64,000 nucleotides of DNA from Syngnathus acus (lineage: Eukaryota; Chordata; Actinopteri; Syngnathiformes; Syngnathidae): positions 15,386,501 through 15,450,500 of the forward strand of contig NC_051094.1 of assembly GCF_901709675.1 (NCBI RefSeq). Direction: 5' to 3'. This document shows, piece after piece, positions 1 to 13,687 of this stretch. The number at the start of each line of letters is the position of its first letter. Within the stretch, counting starts at the first letter, position 1. Position numbers and translations under genes: made by a program. A model generated the notes under the pieces. It was not told the origin of the DNA. It did no database searches and saw nothing but the letters and a program-made list of their open reading frames with translations.

Positions 1-1284
1 TAGACACTTGAACAACACAAGTGTATTATTTCAATCTCAGTCCAAAAACAGCTGAGTAAAACAATTGCTGAAAACAGTTATTCGATAAGAAACCATGCGT
101 GCATGCCACCAAGGAGTGTTACTTAGAGTGTTAATTAAATTAAAATGCTATTTAAACTATTTAAAAACGCTTCTTTACTTTTAAAACATGCAAGCATGTC
201 CTGAAAAGTGCTATAAAAGAACAATTTATTATTGTTAAACCTTAAACCTTCTTTCTAGACAAGGATTTACAAATATTTGGGGGATTTAGGCCCATTGCAC
301 TTTGGGGATCCAACCCTCATCTAAATTTTGCCAGTAAAACATTCTGGTAACACTATTACTAGCATTACTAATAGTTCTACCCCATAAAATGATTTTATAT
401 TCTGCTTTTGACAAAATTACACTATAATTACTGTAGACTCTTATTGCGTAGTAATCATGAGCCAGCATAATGAAGTAATTTCTTTGTTAAATAGTGTCCA
501 AAATAAAGCAGAGACAGCAAAAACATGAATGTTTAAAATGAAATAATGAAGGAATGACAAAACTTTAATTTTATGTCTTTTTTTTTCATTATAGTTTGTT
601 GTATACAGAGAGGAAAAGATGAGCTAAAAAGCTGTCTAATAATAAATGTGTATCTAAAACTGTTGAAACAACAAGGGAAACATCAAGTTTTGTTTTGTTT
701 TGTTTTTTGACATCAACTTTTAAGTCTCTGCCTGCTCCTTTTTACTTCTAAGAGCAGCCTGAAGAGTTTTTTCACACATTACCTGCAGCTTGCACCATTA
801 TCAGCAACTCGCGGAGAATGGGTCGTTTGAAAAGTGAATTTAAAATCTGAACTTCTCGAGGCATTATACTCTGGTGAGATTATCTCCCTTAGCAAGAGTA
901 AGCAGCAAGAAAATACCAGGCTTTCGTGATTAAACCAATGATGAGTGAAAAGCACACATTTTCTTATTACAGAAGAGGACATCCATAAAACATTATTTTT
1001 TGAAGCACAGGCATAGGCTTTCTCATTTCATTCAGTCCTTATTTCTGTCCTTATTTAATAATGTTCTTGCCCACTAATTTGGTATGACAGAAGAATGGGC
1101 TTTAAAACAAATGGTCATTCCTAGATGAGCAGCCAGAGGTTAAAGGTCTTGTGATTAATATAGTAGACCACACAGAAAATGATGTGCTGCTCTTCTGTTT
1201 GCTTCGAACTTTCTGCTTAAAAAAAACGATCATGTCATAATACAAAGTGAAAGCAGCAAATGCTGAGATGCTTGGTTCTGAGTA
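1..1284. other. Intergenic, no gene seen
   Basis: AT-rich sequence with short homopolymer runs. Reading frames are short and show no recognisable protein. No repeat border is visible until the TIR element that begins at 1285. Confidence 0.6.
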
Positions 1285-2567
1285 GTAATTTTCGGACTAT
1301 AAGTCGCACCGGAGTATAAGTCGCACCAGCCATAAAATGCCCAAAAAAGTGAAAAAAAACCATATATAAGTCGCTCCGGAGTATAAGTCGCATTTTGGGG
1401 GGCAATTTATTCGACAAAATCCAACACCAAGAACAGTCATGAACGAGCAACAACAGGCTAAACGATAGGTATGCTAACGTGACATAAACACAAACTAAGA
1501 GCTGAGAACGGCCCTGACGTAAAATTCAGAGTTATTCAAAAAATTATTACATAAATAACACGTTAATAAAACCATCTGTGTCACTCCAATTCATTAAATC
1601 CATCAATCGTCCTTTGTCAACAATGCGTGCGCGCCGCTGACGGCTCTTGCACTTCAAAATATTCCACAGGCCCATATAACGATATATAAATTATATATCA
1701 AATAACTATTATATAAGCAATAATGTTATCAAACCATCTGTGCACTCTAAATCATTAAATCCATCGATCAAATTCCTCGTCCTTTGTCAACAACGCCGCG
1801 CGTGCGTGCGCCCTGACGTCAGCCTCGTCGTTATTCCACAGGTCTACTATATAACTATATTGTAGCGTTAACAAAGTTCAAGGAAAGACGTGGGTTTGGT
1901 AAACGGCTCTTTATTTAACAAAACAAACTTACAGGCGTGTGGCGGCGTGGACTTCCAGCCACAGAAATGGAAGAGAGCTCCATAGAATAGGACCGGGCGT
2001 GCGTAAAAGCCATGACCGAGCCCCATCCACCGTCCCCGGACAGCCACCCGGCCGAGCGCCGGCCCTCGACTTCCATCCACGGAGGTGAAAGACAGCTCGG
2101 TAGAGTAGGACCGGGCGTGCGTAAAAGCATTGTCCGAGCCCCATCCACCGTCCCTGGACAGCCACCCGGCAGAGCGCCGGCCCCCGACTTCAATCCACGG
2201 AAGTGAAAGAGCTCCGTCGAGTCAATCTTTGTCCTTTATGTAAACAACGCCGCGTCGCGCTGCTGGACGTCGCGCTGCTGACGTCGCGCTGCTGACGTCG
2301 CGCTGCTGACGTCGCGCTGCTGACCGCGACGTCGCGCTGCTGACGTCGCGCTGCTGACCGCGACGTCGCGCTGCTGACGTCACTTGAAATTCAAATTACA
2401 GTAATCCCTTGCTACATTGCGGTTCGTTTATCGCGGTTTCATTTTATTTTTTTATTTTTTTTGAAAATCTTTGAAAAAAAACCCACATATAAGTCGCTCC
2501 TGAGTATAAGTCGCCCCCCCCACCCAAACTATGAAAAAAACCGCGATTTATAGTCCGAAAATTACGG
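1285..2567. mobile_element. TA-flanked TIR element, copy A (1.3 kb, non-coding)
   Basis: The left end reads GTAATTTTCGGACTATAAG and the right end is its inverted form, finishing TAGTCCGAAAATTACGG before TA. The CCG expected at the left tip is mutated. Inside are further copies of the motif TATAAGTCGC, a roughly 120-bp GC-rich tandem unit (two copies around 1990-2215), a CpG-rich minisatellite, and a segment near 2398 resembling the end of a Tigger-like element (ACAGTAATCCCTTGC). No transposase is visible, so it is non-autonomous. The same element occurs inverted at 13688-15062 and, interrupted by a LINE, at 22749-26836. Superfamily is not proven; the TA target fits Tc1/mariner-pogo. Confidence 0.75.
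2251..2385. repeat. CpG-rich minisatellite, unit GACGTCGCGCTGCT
   Basis: About nine imperfect head-to-tail copies of a 14-bp unit inside TIR element A, some preceded by a short GACCGC spacer. Each unit holds an ACGTC core; the last ends in a full TGACGTCA palindrome at 2375-2382. The inverted sister copy at 13.69 kb has only a short remnant, so the array has expanded in this copy. Confidence 0.85.
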
Positions 2568-4549
2568 TAGCTAAAAATGTATAGCAAAATTATAGGAGGA
2601 AATACATATACAGTATCAAAGAAGGAATAGCTTTACTGAATGAAACTAAGGACACCAGTGGTCCCTGACCTTTTTCCCACCACGGCTTGTTTGTATTGCT
2701 GTTTCTAAATTTCTATTTTTATTGACCTGGAATGGCAAACATAAATGCAAAGTTTCCATTTTCCTACTGTACATATGTGTGCCTGCATGATTCACATCTC
2801 TGATGTTTGTTGCAGTCCTGCTGCAGAGATTGTGGTCAAAGAAATTGGAGACAGATAGTTAAAGCATGACATTTTGATTCATTTATAAACCCTATCCCCT
2901 AGGTCATCCGGACAAGTTGTAAAAAAGTGGATATGTCCAGGCAAAAGAGGACGTTTGATCACCCTCACCGTAATACTGTACATAATTCTTTCATTTCGAA
3001 AGACAAATTCTACTTTGTTGGATATGAGTATTCTGTTTCAATGTGCTATTTTGAAGAACGACATGTCGGATATGTATCTCTTATTCTCCGAGAATTTTTT
3101 TTTTTTCGTCAATTCCCCAAAGGCATTGCTACCTGTACACTCAAAGAGCACACAGTAAAATTCTCAAACTATTGTCTTTTTAGTGAATTCAGAGATCTGT
3201 AACGTAGCCTCAACAAATTGGATCAGCCTCTGTGAAGGATTTATTTCTTCAGGCATTGCTTGGAGCTCAGTGTTAGACTGCAGTCACAGTGGTGCACATT
3301 TTGGATGTGGTTTTTGTCCCTGCTTTTAACACAGCAGGTTTGTCATCCCAGTGCAAGCCAGCTAGCTTCATCAAAGAGTTTTGTCCCCCCCCCCCCTATA
3401 AACATCACGCATAATCCTCCACAAAGAAACTATCATTTCATACATTACATGTTATTGTTGCAAAGGATGGAAAGGCTGACGCTCGCTGATCTAAGGCAGA
3501 AGAAGGAAGAAACCCTGAGCGAATCGCCCGTTGATTAAAGTGTGCTTATAAATAGAGCATTAAATGAAAAAGAGTCATTATTAGGTGTTCTTTTTTATTT
3601 TTTATTCTTTTTCACAGTTTAGTAAAAATCTGGTTGCAGTTGATTTATCAGGTTTTAAGGGGAAAACATGTCAGTGCTAACAAGATCACTTACTAATGAG
3701 ATACAAGACAAAAGTGTCATTTAAATAAGACCAAAATATGTGCATATGCCTATTCTTTCATTGAATCAACGTATGGCACAGTATCTTAATATAGTTCATT
3801 ATCAAATATATGTACGTACGTATAAAAGATACATTTGCTGCATAACAATTCATGATACTGATGTCGATGCAAACAGTGAAGTTGGTTCAGCAGTACATAT
3901 ATATTACTAACTTGAATGTGCAGCTGTACCTCAATATGCAGATTTGCACAACATTAATATTCATATTTAAAAGAGAGCTGCCGGGCTGAGTATTAGTCTT
4001 TAATGTTGCACATCTGATGGTCTGGCGGCCAGTGATTGTACATGGAGTACACAGAAATATTTCCTTTTATCTGAATGGTTGTTTTATTTTTCATTGCTTG
4101 TGACATTTCAAAGCTATCGCCGTCAAAGTTCTAAGTTCACCTATCACATGGTGCCCTTACCCAGAGAGATTAGGTGACAATCTGTTTAAAATGTCAACCT
4201 CTGCTTTTGTAGTACTTGGATTCATTTGGGATTTCTAAAGTTTACAGGTGTAGACGAGATTGAGTCACACCGTGACATGAGAGATCATAGAAAGAAACCA
4301 ATATGTTTGAAGGGTAAAGGTGTATCTTGCATCTGTAAAAAAAAAAAAAAAAAAAACATCAGTACAATATTTCGTTTTTACTAACTTTTTTTTGCTTTAG
4401 CTCCTGTGGGCTTTCCGCATGCAGGGCTGAAGGCAATAAAGCTGTTAGATATGCAAATTGTAAAATGGCTTTAATTTGTATAGCACTTTTCAACCTTCGA
4501 GGAACTCAAAGAGCTTATTTCCTCATTCATGTGGATAGATTAATAGATT
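2568..4549. other. Intergenic, no gene seen
   Basis: AT-rich single-copy-looking DNA with a poly-T run near 3097, a poly-C run near 3386 and a poly-A run near 4338. Short frames give no recognisable protein. Confidence 0.55.
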
Positions 4550-4690
4550 GGGTGGATGGATGAATGGATGGATGGATGGATGGATGGACGGACGGACGGA
4601 CGGACGGACGGACGGACGGACGGACGGACGGATGGATGGATGGACGGACAAGAGAGACAGACAGAGAGAGACAGAGAGACAGATAGATAG
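4550..4690. repeat. Compound GATG/GACG microsatellite
   Basis: GATG repeats, then about eleven GACG repeats, then GATG again, followed by an impure GACA/GAGA/GATA tract. The open frames through it are only repeat translation. Confidence 0.9.
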
Positions 4691-5442
4691 CAAGATTGTA
4701 ACAACAGAAGGAGGTAACGTTGAAAGGATTGTATTACAAAATTGAAATCATTTTACATCTTTTAACAGCATGCCATTATATATTTATCTCATCAGCGAAA
4801 TAGTCATTGCCATTAACTTGCATGTCAGGAAATAGGAAGGTGCAAATATTGAACATGACCAAATAGGAAATTCCCCTGCTTCCCCTGCAGGTCTCTTTTC
4901 ACTGGCAGCTGTTAGAGAGCGAGAAAGATTGATCTTCTATCAACAGCCTTTGGGAGGACGTATTTTTCCCTTTGCAATTTATCTAAATTCACTCACATGT
5001 TGGAAGTCTTAGATCCCTAGAGGATATTGTAAAGAAAGAGAAATATTTTACTAAATATTATTACCTGTGAGGTCAATTTAATCTCGTGCTTCAGGATCCT
5101 TAAAAGAAATCAGGAGTTTTTTCAGCCTAAGAGGAATTAACTGAGCTCTTCGATGCGATGAGGTGCTGTTGTGTGGGTCACCTGACATTTTCTCAATCAC
5201 TACCCTTGTTGAGTTAGTTTAAGACTCTCAATCTGCAGCCACCCTACTAAACATACCGACGGTTATATACTATGAGAGATTTTGGTGACGTTTAAACTGA
5301 CTCTTAAAATTAAATGCTGACGTGAAAAAAAGAGCATTAATAGCTGGCCATCTGAATAATCCTGGCGAAATAAATGACTTGCTGGTAATGATCGTTTTTA
5401 CAGTTCAAAGGAAGATTTTAACACAAATATTTAATATGCACT
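4691..5442. other. Intergenic, no gene seen
   Basis: Unremarkable AT-rich sequence with no recognisable coding frame or repeat border. Confidence 0.5.
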
Positions 5443-5672
5443 CATCCATGCTCTTAACTGCTTGTCCTCACGAGGGACACGCTGGCCTATCACAGCTGAC
5501 TTCGGGCAGTAGGCGGGGTTCACCCTGAACTGGTTGCCAGCCAATCACAGGGCACACAGAGACAAACGACAATTTGCACTCATACTCACACCTTCGGGCG
5601 ATTTGGAGTGCTCGATTGGCCAAACCTCACACAGAGAGGCCCGAGCCGGAATAGAACCCATTACCTCTGCAC
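5443..5672 (-). mobile_element. SINE fragment, antisense, 5' part degraded
   Basis: Matches the body of the SINE seen intact at 32825-33194: GGTTGCCAGCCAATCACAG, the GGGCACACAGAGACAAAC block and a TCCATGCTCTTAACTGCTTG 3'-end block, all inverted. It ends in a degenerate tRNA-like head near 5660. It is more diverged than the other copies and has no clear target duplication. Confidence 0.8.
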
Positions 5673-7433
5673 TGTTTAATATAAAATCAAAAACTTAAAA
5701 ATGCACTTGGTAGTTTGAATTGACTACAGAGAGCATTATGATTAAAAAGTTAGACGGAAGTTAGTTATTTGAATACTGTGGCTTGTGTGATTCATCGGCG
5801 CATAGTATTCTGCATGGTAATTCAATTTTGTGGAGCTGAAACAATATTACATTTAAATGAGTTAGGATGATTACATTCTATTTCAATGCATTCTATGGGA
5901 ACTACAGTAATGAGAAAGACAATCTTTGTGCAACCCCGATTTTATCACTCCCTGCCGCTGCTTTGAAATAAAGCATAATGTATTTTCAAACATTTGACTA
6001 TCTTTGCCAGGTTACTCAGGCCATGGTTACTCTAGCCTTAACCACTATAGTAAATTGAAAATTATTTGAAAAGTTAGGTCATTGTAATTATAGAACGATG
6101 ACTTCTACTTCATGTCTATGGTATGTATTAAAAAAATAAACACTTGTAAAACACTGTTCAAATCTTTAAGAGTATTAATTCCGCTTGGCTGCCTTTCTTG
6201 TTTCAATTGCTGAGAATACTACAACAGAGAATTTCTGCCTGCCTGTCTATCAATGGAAACGCTGAGGTTGGACTTCAAAACAAAGTTTACAACAGAAAAT
6301 AATTGACAATGAATTCCAGAGTCAAATGTGATCAACTATACAAGCAACTTTATAAGCAGCGTTATACTATTTTAACAGCAATACGTACAAAAAGAGGTTT
6401 TTAATATCAATATATGACAATAAAAGTATATTATTTTTATTGACGAATGAGGAAGGAGTAAAAAAGATTTGTTCTCATTTCTATTACCCTTAATCGTTAT
6501 TTAATCATGTTCAATGTAAAATCGATAAATGTTCCACAGCACGTGATGTAGCAGAAATACTGCAGTCTTATGATGATGATGATGGTCAAGGGAAACTGTA
6601 CAAATTGCTTCTAAAGGAATTCATTTCTTTGGCCTTCCTTTTTTCAATCCTCTGAAAAGGCACATTATCAAGATATGTTTACTCAGCCTCGGGGTTTTAT
6701 CAAAACAAAATTTCTGCTTGGTCATGTCAGACCCCTGTAGAGAAGCCCACTATCAACCAGTCAAGGTCTTATGCTTGCCACCTTGAGGCCCAGAAGTGTC
6801 TCATTTTCTGTCACTCGCCTCACCATGGCCCAGTTCTCTCCATGGAGCAAGTCTTACCTCGACAGATGTGTTTTGTGCTGTGCATGATAACCAAGGTTCA
6901 GGCCCCTTGTTTCTTTTTTATTCTTAATTCTTCAGCATGCAAGACATTTCTAGCATGACTGACCAAGTGGACAAAACATTGTCCTCAAGGCATGGTTGAC
7001 TGATCTGAAAAACCTTGGCTAGCCTGTAAAGAGCCTTGATAGTATCAAGCATAATTTGGAATCATGATGCAAATCGATTCTGCGGTATTGCTTTATTGAT
7101 ACGCCAACGAGTATCGACTACTCTCATAAAATATATATTTCAAGGGTGCCTTCTGGGTTCAGTTTATAAGGCTCCGTGCCAACCGTTCAGAAACGCACAA
7201 CGTTGTTGCTCTGCCGTTATTCAGAGTGCCACACAATGAGTGCTAGCGCGAGCTCTGGCCATTCTGACTGGAGTTGCAGTTTGATGGTTCTCAATGAATT
7301 TCTCAACAAAACGTTCACAAATTAAAATGTCTTTTGGAACACTCGGACTCTCAGAGCGGGTGTCAGATAGACTGTCAGATTTCCAAATACATCCTAATTA
7401 ATAAATGAAAAAAGTTCCACGATTGTGAAGAGA
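5673..7433. other. Intergenic, no gene seen
   Basis: Mostly AT-rich, with a somewhat richer segment at 6700-6900. No recognisable protein and no repeat border. A regulatory role is possible but nothing in the sequence shows one. Confidence 0.5.
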
Positions 7434-7441
7434 GCTTAGTC

Positions 7442-7767
7442 CACAGGTGTCAAACTCAAGGCCCGGGGGCCAGATACGGCCCGCCACATCATTTTATGTG
7501 GCTCGCGAAGACAAATTGTGCATCAAATTTGTGTGTCATTCCTTGAATTACAAATTGTCTTCACTTTTAATATCTTTTTCTTGAAATATTTGACCAGTTT
7601 TTACTCGTCTGATTTGAAAACGAGTTATTTGTCTGTTTGTTTTGTAGATTTTACTGTATATAATATGAGGTGCTCATACATTTATTTGGGTTGACAGTCA
7701 TAATGGCCCTCCGAAAGAAGCTATGACTACAATGTGGCCCGCGAAAAAAAAGAGTTCGACACCCCTA
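7442..7767. mobile_element. Non-autonomous hAT element, copy 1
   Basis: Begins CACAGGTGTCAAACTCAAGG and ends GTTCGACACCCCTA, imperfect terminal inverted repeats of the hAT kind. It is flanked by a perfect 8-bp duplication GCTTAGTC (7434-7441 and 7768-7775). The interior includes GGCCCGCCACATCATTTTAT and has no coding frame. Sister copies lie at 41716-42045 and 48742-49013. Confidence 0.93.
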
Positions 7768-7775
7768 GCTTAGTC

Positions 7776-9298
7776 CATATGTCAACTTTGAATATGCTGT
7801 GACTACAAAACCATGTTAGAATTTGAGTATTTATTTGCTATTCTGTCAGTACAGTTGTTTTGATGAAAAACCCTGTGCACTTATCTTAGTATTTGGCATT
7901 GCAAATATTGTGAGGTTAGTTACCGAACATGGTGCTCTAACTGGTATAAAGCATCAGTACACAATGCCAGTTGATAAAGCACTTATAAACACCCACGCCA
8001 TTCGTGTATATCAAAAAGGAGGGGATGGTACATTCCTCATCTTTTATAGTGGGATTCTCACCTTGCACCCGAGGCTGGCCTTTACCTCCCGTGGCTGATG
8101 ACCCAAAATAGTATTGTGTCCATGTAGTATACATCAGCATCACGAATGCCCACGCTGGGCAAAGAAATGCATTGCAGAGAGCTGCTGCTGATTCATCGAA
8201 GGACAGGCACTGGGTGAAGGTATTGATCTATTACCCAGCCTTGTGCCCAAGAATATCATTTCCCCACCGGGTGACATTCAGACGACAGGACCTGTCTCAG
8301 CAGCAGTGCAAAGAGAATGAGGGTGACGTTTAAAATGATCAGAGCAAAATGCATTTCACTGAATTTCACTCAAACATTGAGAACAACATTCCCTTTTTTG
8401 AATGATAAGTGATCCCTAAAATCAGCCGTTTCCAGTGCTTCTTTTTTCATAGGTAGCTATTTGGAGACAGGTAATGCAGATTTTTAGATATCATGAGATC
8501 CACTCTTCAACTGCATATTTCTTACTCTTGTATCCTCATCACAAGCATTTACGCCTGATTTCTCTCCAAGCTCAGAGATCTACTCAAGCACACACTCTCA
8601 TTATGTCAAAAAAGTCATATTTTTGTTATTCGTGTTTTGTAGTGGCACTAGCACATTTTTCAGTTTTGTGTTACTTTGTGCGGTTTCCATTTATGCCCTA
8701 CTGTAAGGTTGGCAGTTTTGTTTTCTGTCTTTATGAATTCTGCCTCTCCTAAACATGCAAGGTCCTATTTTGGTGACGATAAACATAAAAATGAGCGTAA
8801 CCTTGTTTTTGTATCGGCGCAAGTCGAGCATCTTTAGGGCCGTGTTGTGCCCATCTGGTCGTCTCACCGCATGAAATTGCCTCACCATTCATGCAGGGGT
8901 AATAGTCTAGTTCAGCGTGTTTGTGAATTTGGTAGACTATGCCTCACTGTGTGTGATTCCCCAGCACATTTGCAAATTTGATGACAGAAAGTAGACTAAA
9001 TTTTAGATGCTGCGCAGGTGGTCTGATGCAATTTTGGGGTGTGTGATTGAAGTGCAGGCCAAGGTTATTTTAGTAAAGAAAATCAAACCAAAATTGAAAT
9101 AACAAAATAACATGAAAACGAAAATGCTTTTACAAAAATGAAAACAATCTGCAACCACATTTTACGATTATGAAACTAACTAATATTACAGCAAATATGT
9201 ATGTCCTTCGTCTTCGTGGAGGACCGAAAAATCCACACATCACTCAGGCACAGTGGTGAATACTATAAAAACTGATTGATTAAAAAAAAGAAACAATA
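7776..9298. other. Intergenic, no gene seen
   Basis: No recognisable gene. A somewhat GC-richer stretch lies at 8040-8330. Both strands have short frames around 7823-8143 that resemble no known family. Confidence 0.5.
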
Positions 9299-9388
9299 AT
9301 GTGTGTGTGCGTGTGTGTGCGTGTGCGTGTGCGTGTGCGTGTGCGTGTGCGTGTGTGTGTGTGTACGTGCGCGCGTGCGTGCGCGCGT
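9299..9388. repeat. TG/CG alternating purine-pyrimidine tract
   Basis: About 90 bp of TG and CG dinucleotides in near-perfect purine-pyrimidine alternation, sequence of the type that can form Z-DNA. Confidence 0.9.
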
Positions 9389-10867
9389 GGTTGACGACAG
9401 TTCTCAGATTTTTGGAAGGATACAGCAAATAATATTTGAATTGCAACCAGTCAAAACTGAAATCTGATTGGACAAAACCATACACAGTATTAAATACAAA
9501 ACAAAATCCTGCCGGACATAAATGATTACCATTTCCTGTTGTTGTAAATGTCTGTGCTTCTGGTGTTTGGGCCAGCAGAGAAGCCCTTGAAGGCCATCAC
9601 TGCACACCATTGAGAAATATAAAAAAAAAAAAAAAAAACCTTTGAGGAGCTGATCTGGTTTATGCTGCTGCAAATTATCTGTTGTTTTGGAGAAGACTCT
9701 CTCCATAAGGAGTAAGTTTGAGGTATTAAATATTCCTTTATTTGTCCCACATGGAGAAATCCCCAAAAAGGTGCAACGAAGCTTGCACCTGCACAAAAAT
9801 TAAGATGCTTCGTTCTTATGCTTTCGCACAGTTGCCCCAATAGAACACGTGTCTTGTTCTGCTGGACCAAACCGCAACATTTAATACTGTAGATCGTAAT
9901 AGTGGCTTGTTTATCGTATCTTGTGGACATTAGTGAAAGCGCTCTGGGTTGGTTGAGAGTTTATGCTTTACTCTTTTTTTTTTTTTTTTTGGGTTCCGTA
10001 GGGTCATGCTTTCGGGGTGCTGCTGCTTGTATTTGGTACAAAGGGCCCTGGGTTCCATCTTGAGAAACCATTCGATTCCATTCCAATGTTATGTTGTTTG
10101 ACATTCAGATTAATATGCAACTAAAGAAGAAGGAACATTTCTTCACAATAATGCCCGGCGGATATAAGTGACCCAAGTTGTTCAAGATATACAGTAAGCT
10201 GTTCTTCAGCTGATTTGTTTTTTGTTTAGTTTTTTTTTTTTGAATTGTTATGGGAAAGAATATACCCTGGTTTACTGTGAAACTTAAGATAAATTTAAAA
10301 AAAAAAATGTGCACACACATTGCTTCAGATAAGCCTATTAGGCTTAATATAAAAATACACAGACAGACTAACAAATAGCATCAGTAAAGTATTGAGATAA
10401 AATATAAGCATATTTTTTCAACAGTTTGGGTAGAAATTAAGGGTTGTGTGACCTCAGGGACATTATTGTGATTTAAGAGCTGGAGGGATTATAAGGTAGT
10501 ACAAGCATTTGTGTTTTTCCTTCAAAAAAAGATTACGGCAAACTGTTTTTTTTTATTATTATTTATACTGTTAAAAAAAGAAGAGAAAAAAAACTGAACA
10601 CAAGCAGAATCATGTAAGAGCATATTGTATCGCCCTTCAGGATAAATAATTCAGTTGCTCATAAGCTCGATCAGAAGCTGAATGCTTTGAGCTAGGAGTT
10701 CAAGACAACACAACAACTTGTATATGTCAAGTAGAGTTTGGCTCTTTTATCCCTTTCACAAAACGATGCAGTTGCACTCAGTGACAACACACAAAGATGA
10801 CGCTCACAAAAAGTAAATCAAATAAAACTGTCTGCTTCTTGACAAGCCAGGTCATTTGCAAATCTTT
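9389..10867. other. Intergenic, no gene seen
   Basis: Includes poly-A near 9620, poly-T near 9976 and near 10229. Minus-strand frames of about 130 codons at 9404-9930 run through homopolymers and match no family I recognise. Confidence 0.5.
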
Positions 10868-10990
10868 ATCATCAAGTCAAGTTTATTTATTTAGGCCATA
10901 ATCACAAAAGAGTTGCAGGCCATGGCTCTCAGAGATCGATGGTATCCCCTCGAGACTAACTCACCCACCCCCACCCAAAAGCTCCCAGCA
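10868..10990. repeat. Probable retroposon fragment
   Basis: Begins ATCATCAAGTCAAGTTTATT and continues with CATAATCACAAAAGAGTTGC, resembling the start of a common teleost dispersed repeat seen better at 56168-56540. Borders are uncertain. Confidence 0.45.
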
Positions 10991-12301
10991 AACACTTGGG
11001 TTTTAAAAAGTAAGACATTTTGTGAATCAAGCACAAATAAAGGGATCCTCGTCCAGGCTACCGCAGTGGATGCCTCACCATTTGATTCCGATGTAGGGGC
11101 TATAATTGATTTAGAACACGATTATTGATGGATCTTTATGTAAAATGATAACTCACATACATACGTACAACTTGGGGCATGCCCTGTTCGCATTCGCTGT
11201 CAACATTGTAGAAGTGTTTCCACACTATGAACACGTCTGCTTTAAATTAGAAGAAAATCTTAGGATAAAATGTTGATGGCGGTCTTCCATGTTTGTTTTC
11301 GTCTGAGCGTGTGTCACCGTGTCTGCTTCCCAAAGTGTCTCGAACATGACATATACTGTGCTTCTGAGTTTCGCATTATTTAGACCCGTATATATTACTG
11401 TAACTAAACATATACATATGGAGAATAATATCATTTTCACACAAAAGTCCCAAAGCAAGATTCAAAGTGAGCCTCTATGCTGCCTAAAACACAATTGATG
11501 ACTCGAGAAAACAAATTTGAAAACAGGACATGCACCGCACATCTGAGAAGATATAGCAGTATATACAGAAGAATAGGTTTCAGTTTAAACACAATTTGTG
11601 ATTTTCCTCAGCATCTTGCATTATTTAGCCTCATGAAAAGATTCATGAACAACAGCATTTCATTTCCATTTGAAATGTGCAAATGCCTGCTTGTGACATC
11701 AACACCATGTTGCTTAATCTGTTATTTAGGTCTATGTTTGGGCTTTAGTGCTTGAGAGAGCCATCTTTGATAAAAGCAATTCCGTAATGAAGTCAAACTG
11801 TTTAAATCTGTATGCTGAACCACTTAAAATAAATCCTCTACAAAATACACAAGTAAAGTAGAATACATTTATATGCAAATTGGAAACCGATGATACCATT
11901 TAGCCAGCAGGTATTAAGAAATAAGCACATCTTAATGGAAAAACCTTCTGCTTGGTTGCCACAGTACATTACGTAAAGTTGTTCACGATTCCAACAAGGA
12001 GGCTCGAATCATCTTTTCGCGTTGATTGCTCACCTTTGCAAAATGTGTTCAATAAAGAAGAGCAAGCTCTTTTTTATCAAATGAAAAAGAAGCCTCAGAC
12101 AATAGCTAGAGTTAATGGCATGGAGGAATTCACAACAAAACCAGAAATAGCAAAAATAGAGCATGAATCTTGGTGCACTCAGAGGCCCATTAATAACATT
12201 GTTTTAAAAATATCTAAAGCACATTTAGGACGTTTGTGTGTCCTAATCAATAGTCAATAGCTTTTGAATCCTTAGGAAAATATATATCTTCACTTTTGCT
12301 G
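10991..12301. other. Intergenic, no gene seen
   Basis: AT-rich. A 102-codon plus-strand frame at 11952-12260 lacks recognisable motifs and splice context; I do not call it a gene. Confidence 0.5.
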
Positions 12302-12303
12302 TA

Positions 12304-13379
12304 CAGTAATCCCTCATTAATCGCGGATAATTTGTTCCAAAAACCACCCGCGATAAGTGAAATCCGTGAAGTAGGGTCACCCGCTCATCTGTAAATTTTT
12401 TGTGTCAATTTTATTTTTATTTTATTTAACCTTTATTTACCCAGGCAAACAATTAAGAACAAGTTCTTATTTACAACTGCGGCCTGACCCAAAGAACAAT
12501 GGCTCTTTGTGGGGGGTGGGGGATGGAGTGCTAAAAAATAAATAAATACATAAAACAAGGTTATATAAATACATACACAATCAAAAATAAAGAACAACAA
12601 CCAAGAACAATAAAACTATACAACATAACATATTTAAACATAACATAACAGCTGCAAGAGTCGGCTAAAACTTGTTGCAATTTTTGTTTGAAAACTGTAA
12701 ATGATGTGGTGACAGTGAATTTAAGGGTATTTTGCATAGTATTCCAATCATAAGCTGCAGAGAAATGGAAGGAGTTTCGACCAAAAACTGTACGTACTTT
12801 GGGTATGGTGAATTTAATAAGATTACTGGACCTTAGATTAAATGTATATGTTTTTTTCCTGTATATAATTTATAGTCCGAAAAATACGGTATGTACACGA
12901 ACGTGAAACAGGAAGTGGTATCGACTGAAAACGGCCTTCAAAATAAAGCACTCTACCTCAAATCAAAGCACGACTGAATAACATAACATGGAGAATTCTT
13001 AACACATACTGTAAATATGTTTTTAGAACAGCTTTTATTATTATAAAATTTTTATAACAAGGTACAAGTGTACATACTGTAAATATGTTTTTAAAACTCT
13101 TATCATTATAACAATTTTTCTATAACAAGGTACAACACTGTAAATATATTTTAGAACTCTTATTATTATAACAATTTTTTTTATAAAAAGGTACAAGTGT
13201 ACGCACTGCAATTGCGTGGGCACTCCCTGGCTTCTGCTGGCGTGTGGGCAATTTACGTGCCATAATTCCCCAAATTAGAAGTTTTATGTTGAATTATATA
13301 CTTTTTTTAATTTGGAAAAAAAAATCCACGATGTAGTGAAACTGCAATAAACGAACCGCGATGTAGCGAGGGATTACTG
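12304..13379. mobile_element. Tigger-like TA-flanked TIR element, non-coding
   Basis: The left end CAGTAATCCCTCATTAATCG and the right end, which reads CAGTAATCCCTCGCTACATC when inverted, are imperfect inverted repeats flanked by TA on both sides (12302-12303, 13380-13381). The interior carries an older repeat at about 12423-12560 (ACCTTTATTTACCCAGGC), a terminal fragment of the CCGTA family at 12866-12891, and a short tandem array at 13009-13212. No transposase frame remains. Assignment to the pogo/Tigger branch rests on terminal similarity only. Confidence 0.7.
13009..13212. repeat. Three-copy tandem repeat, about 65 bp
   Basis: Units share GTAAATATGTTTTTA, ATTATAACAATTTTT and AAGGTACAA blocks. 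It lies inside the Tigger-like element. Confidence 0.75.
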
Positions 13380-13381
13380 TA

Positions 13382-13685
13382 TTCATTTCATGACCAAATT
13401 TCACCTTTCTGTCATTTATATCTTAATGTAATTTAAAGGGACTCTAATGGGGTTGACATTGACAATTATTTTATTTCTCTGGACTTGAAAGAGATGTCTG
13501 CAATGAGAAATTACCTTCCAAAAAGACCTGGTTGTCTATTTTGGTAGACAGCTGCCAGTGCGCCCGGCGCTGATTCATGCAGTGCTGTTTCATTTCTAGC
13601 AAGTTGTTTCGTCTAGCAAGTCGAGTTGACTGTTTCGGACAATTTAGAGAGAGAGAGAGATGAAACATATGTGCTGCGTTTTTAT
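13382..13685. other. Short spacer between two TIR elements
   Basis: No gene. A short GA run lies at about 13647-13661. Confidence 0.5.
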
Positions 13686-13687
13686 TA

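Noticed and set aside
11952-12260. 102-codon plus-strand frame as a gene
   Set aside because: No recognisable domain, no splice or promoter context, and composition like the surrounding AT-rich DNA.
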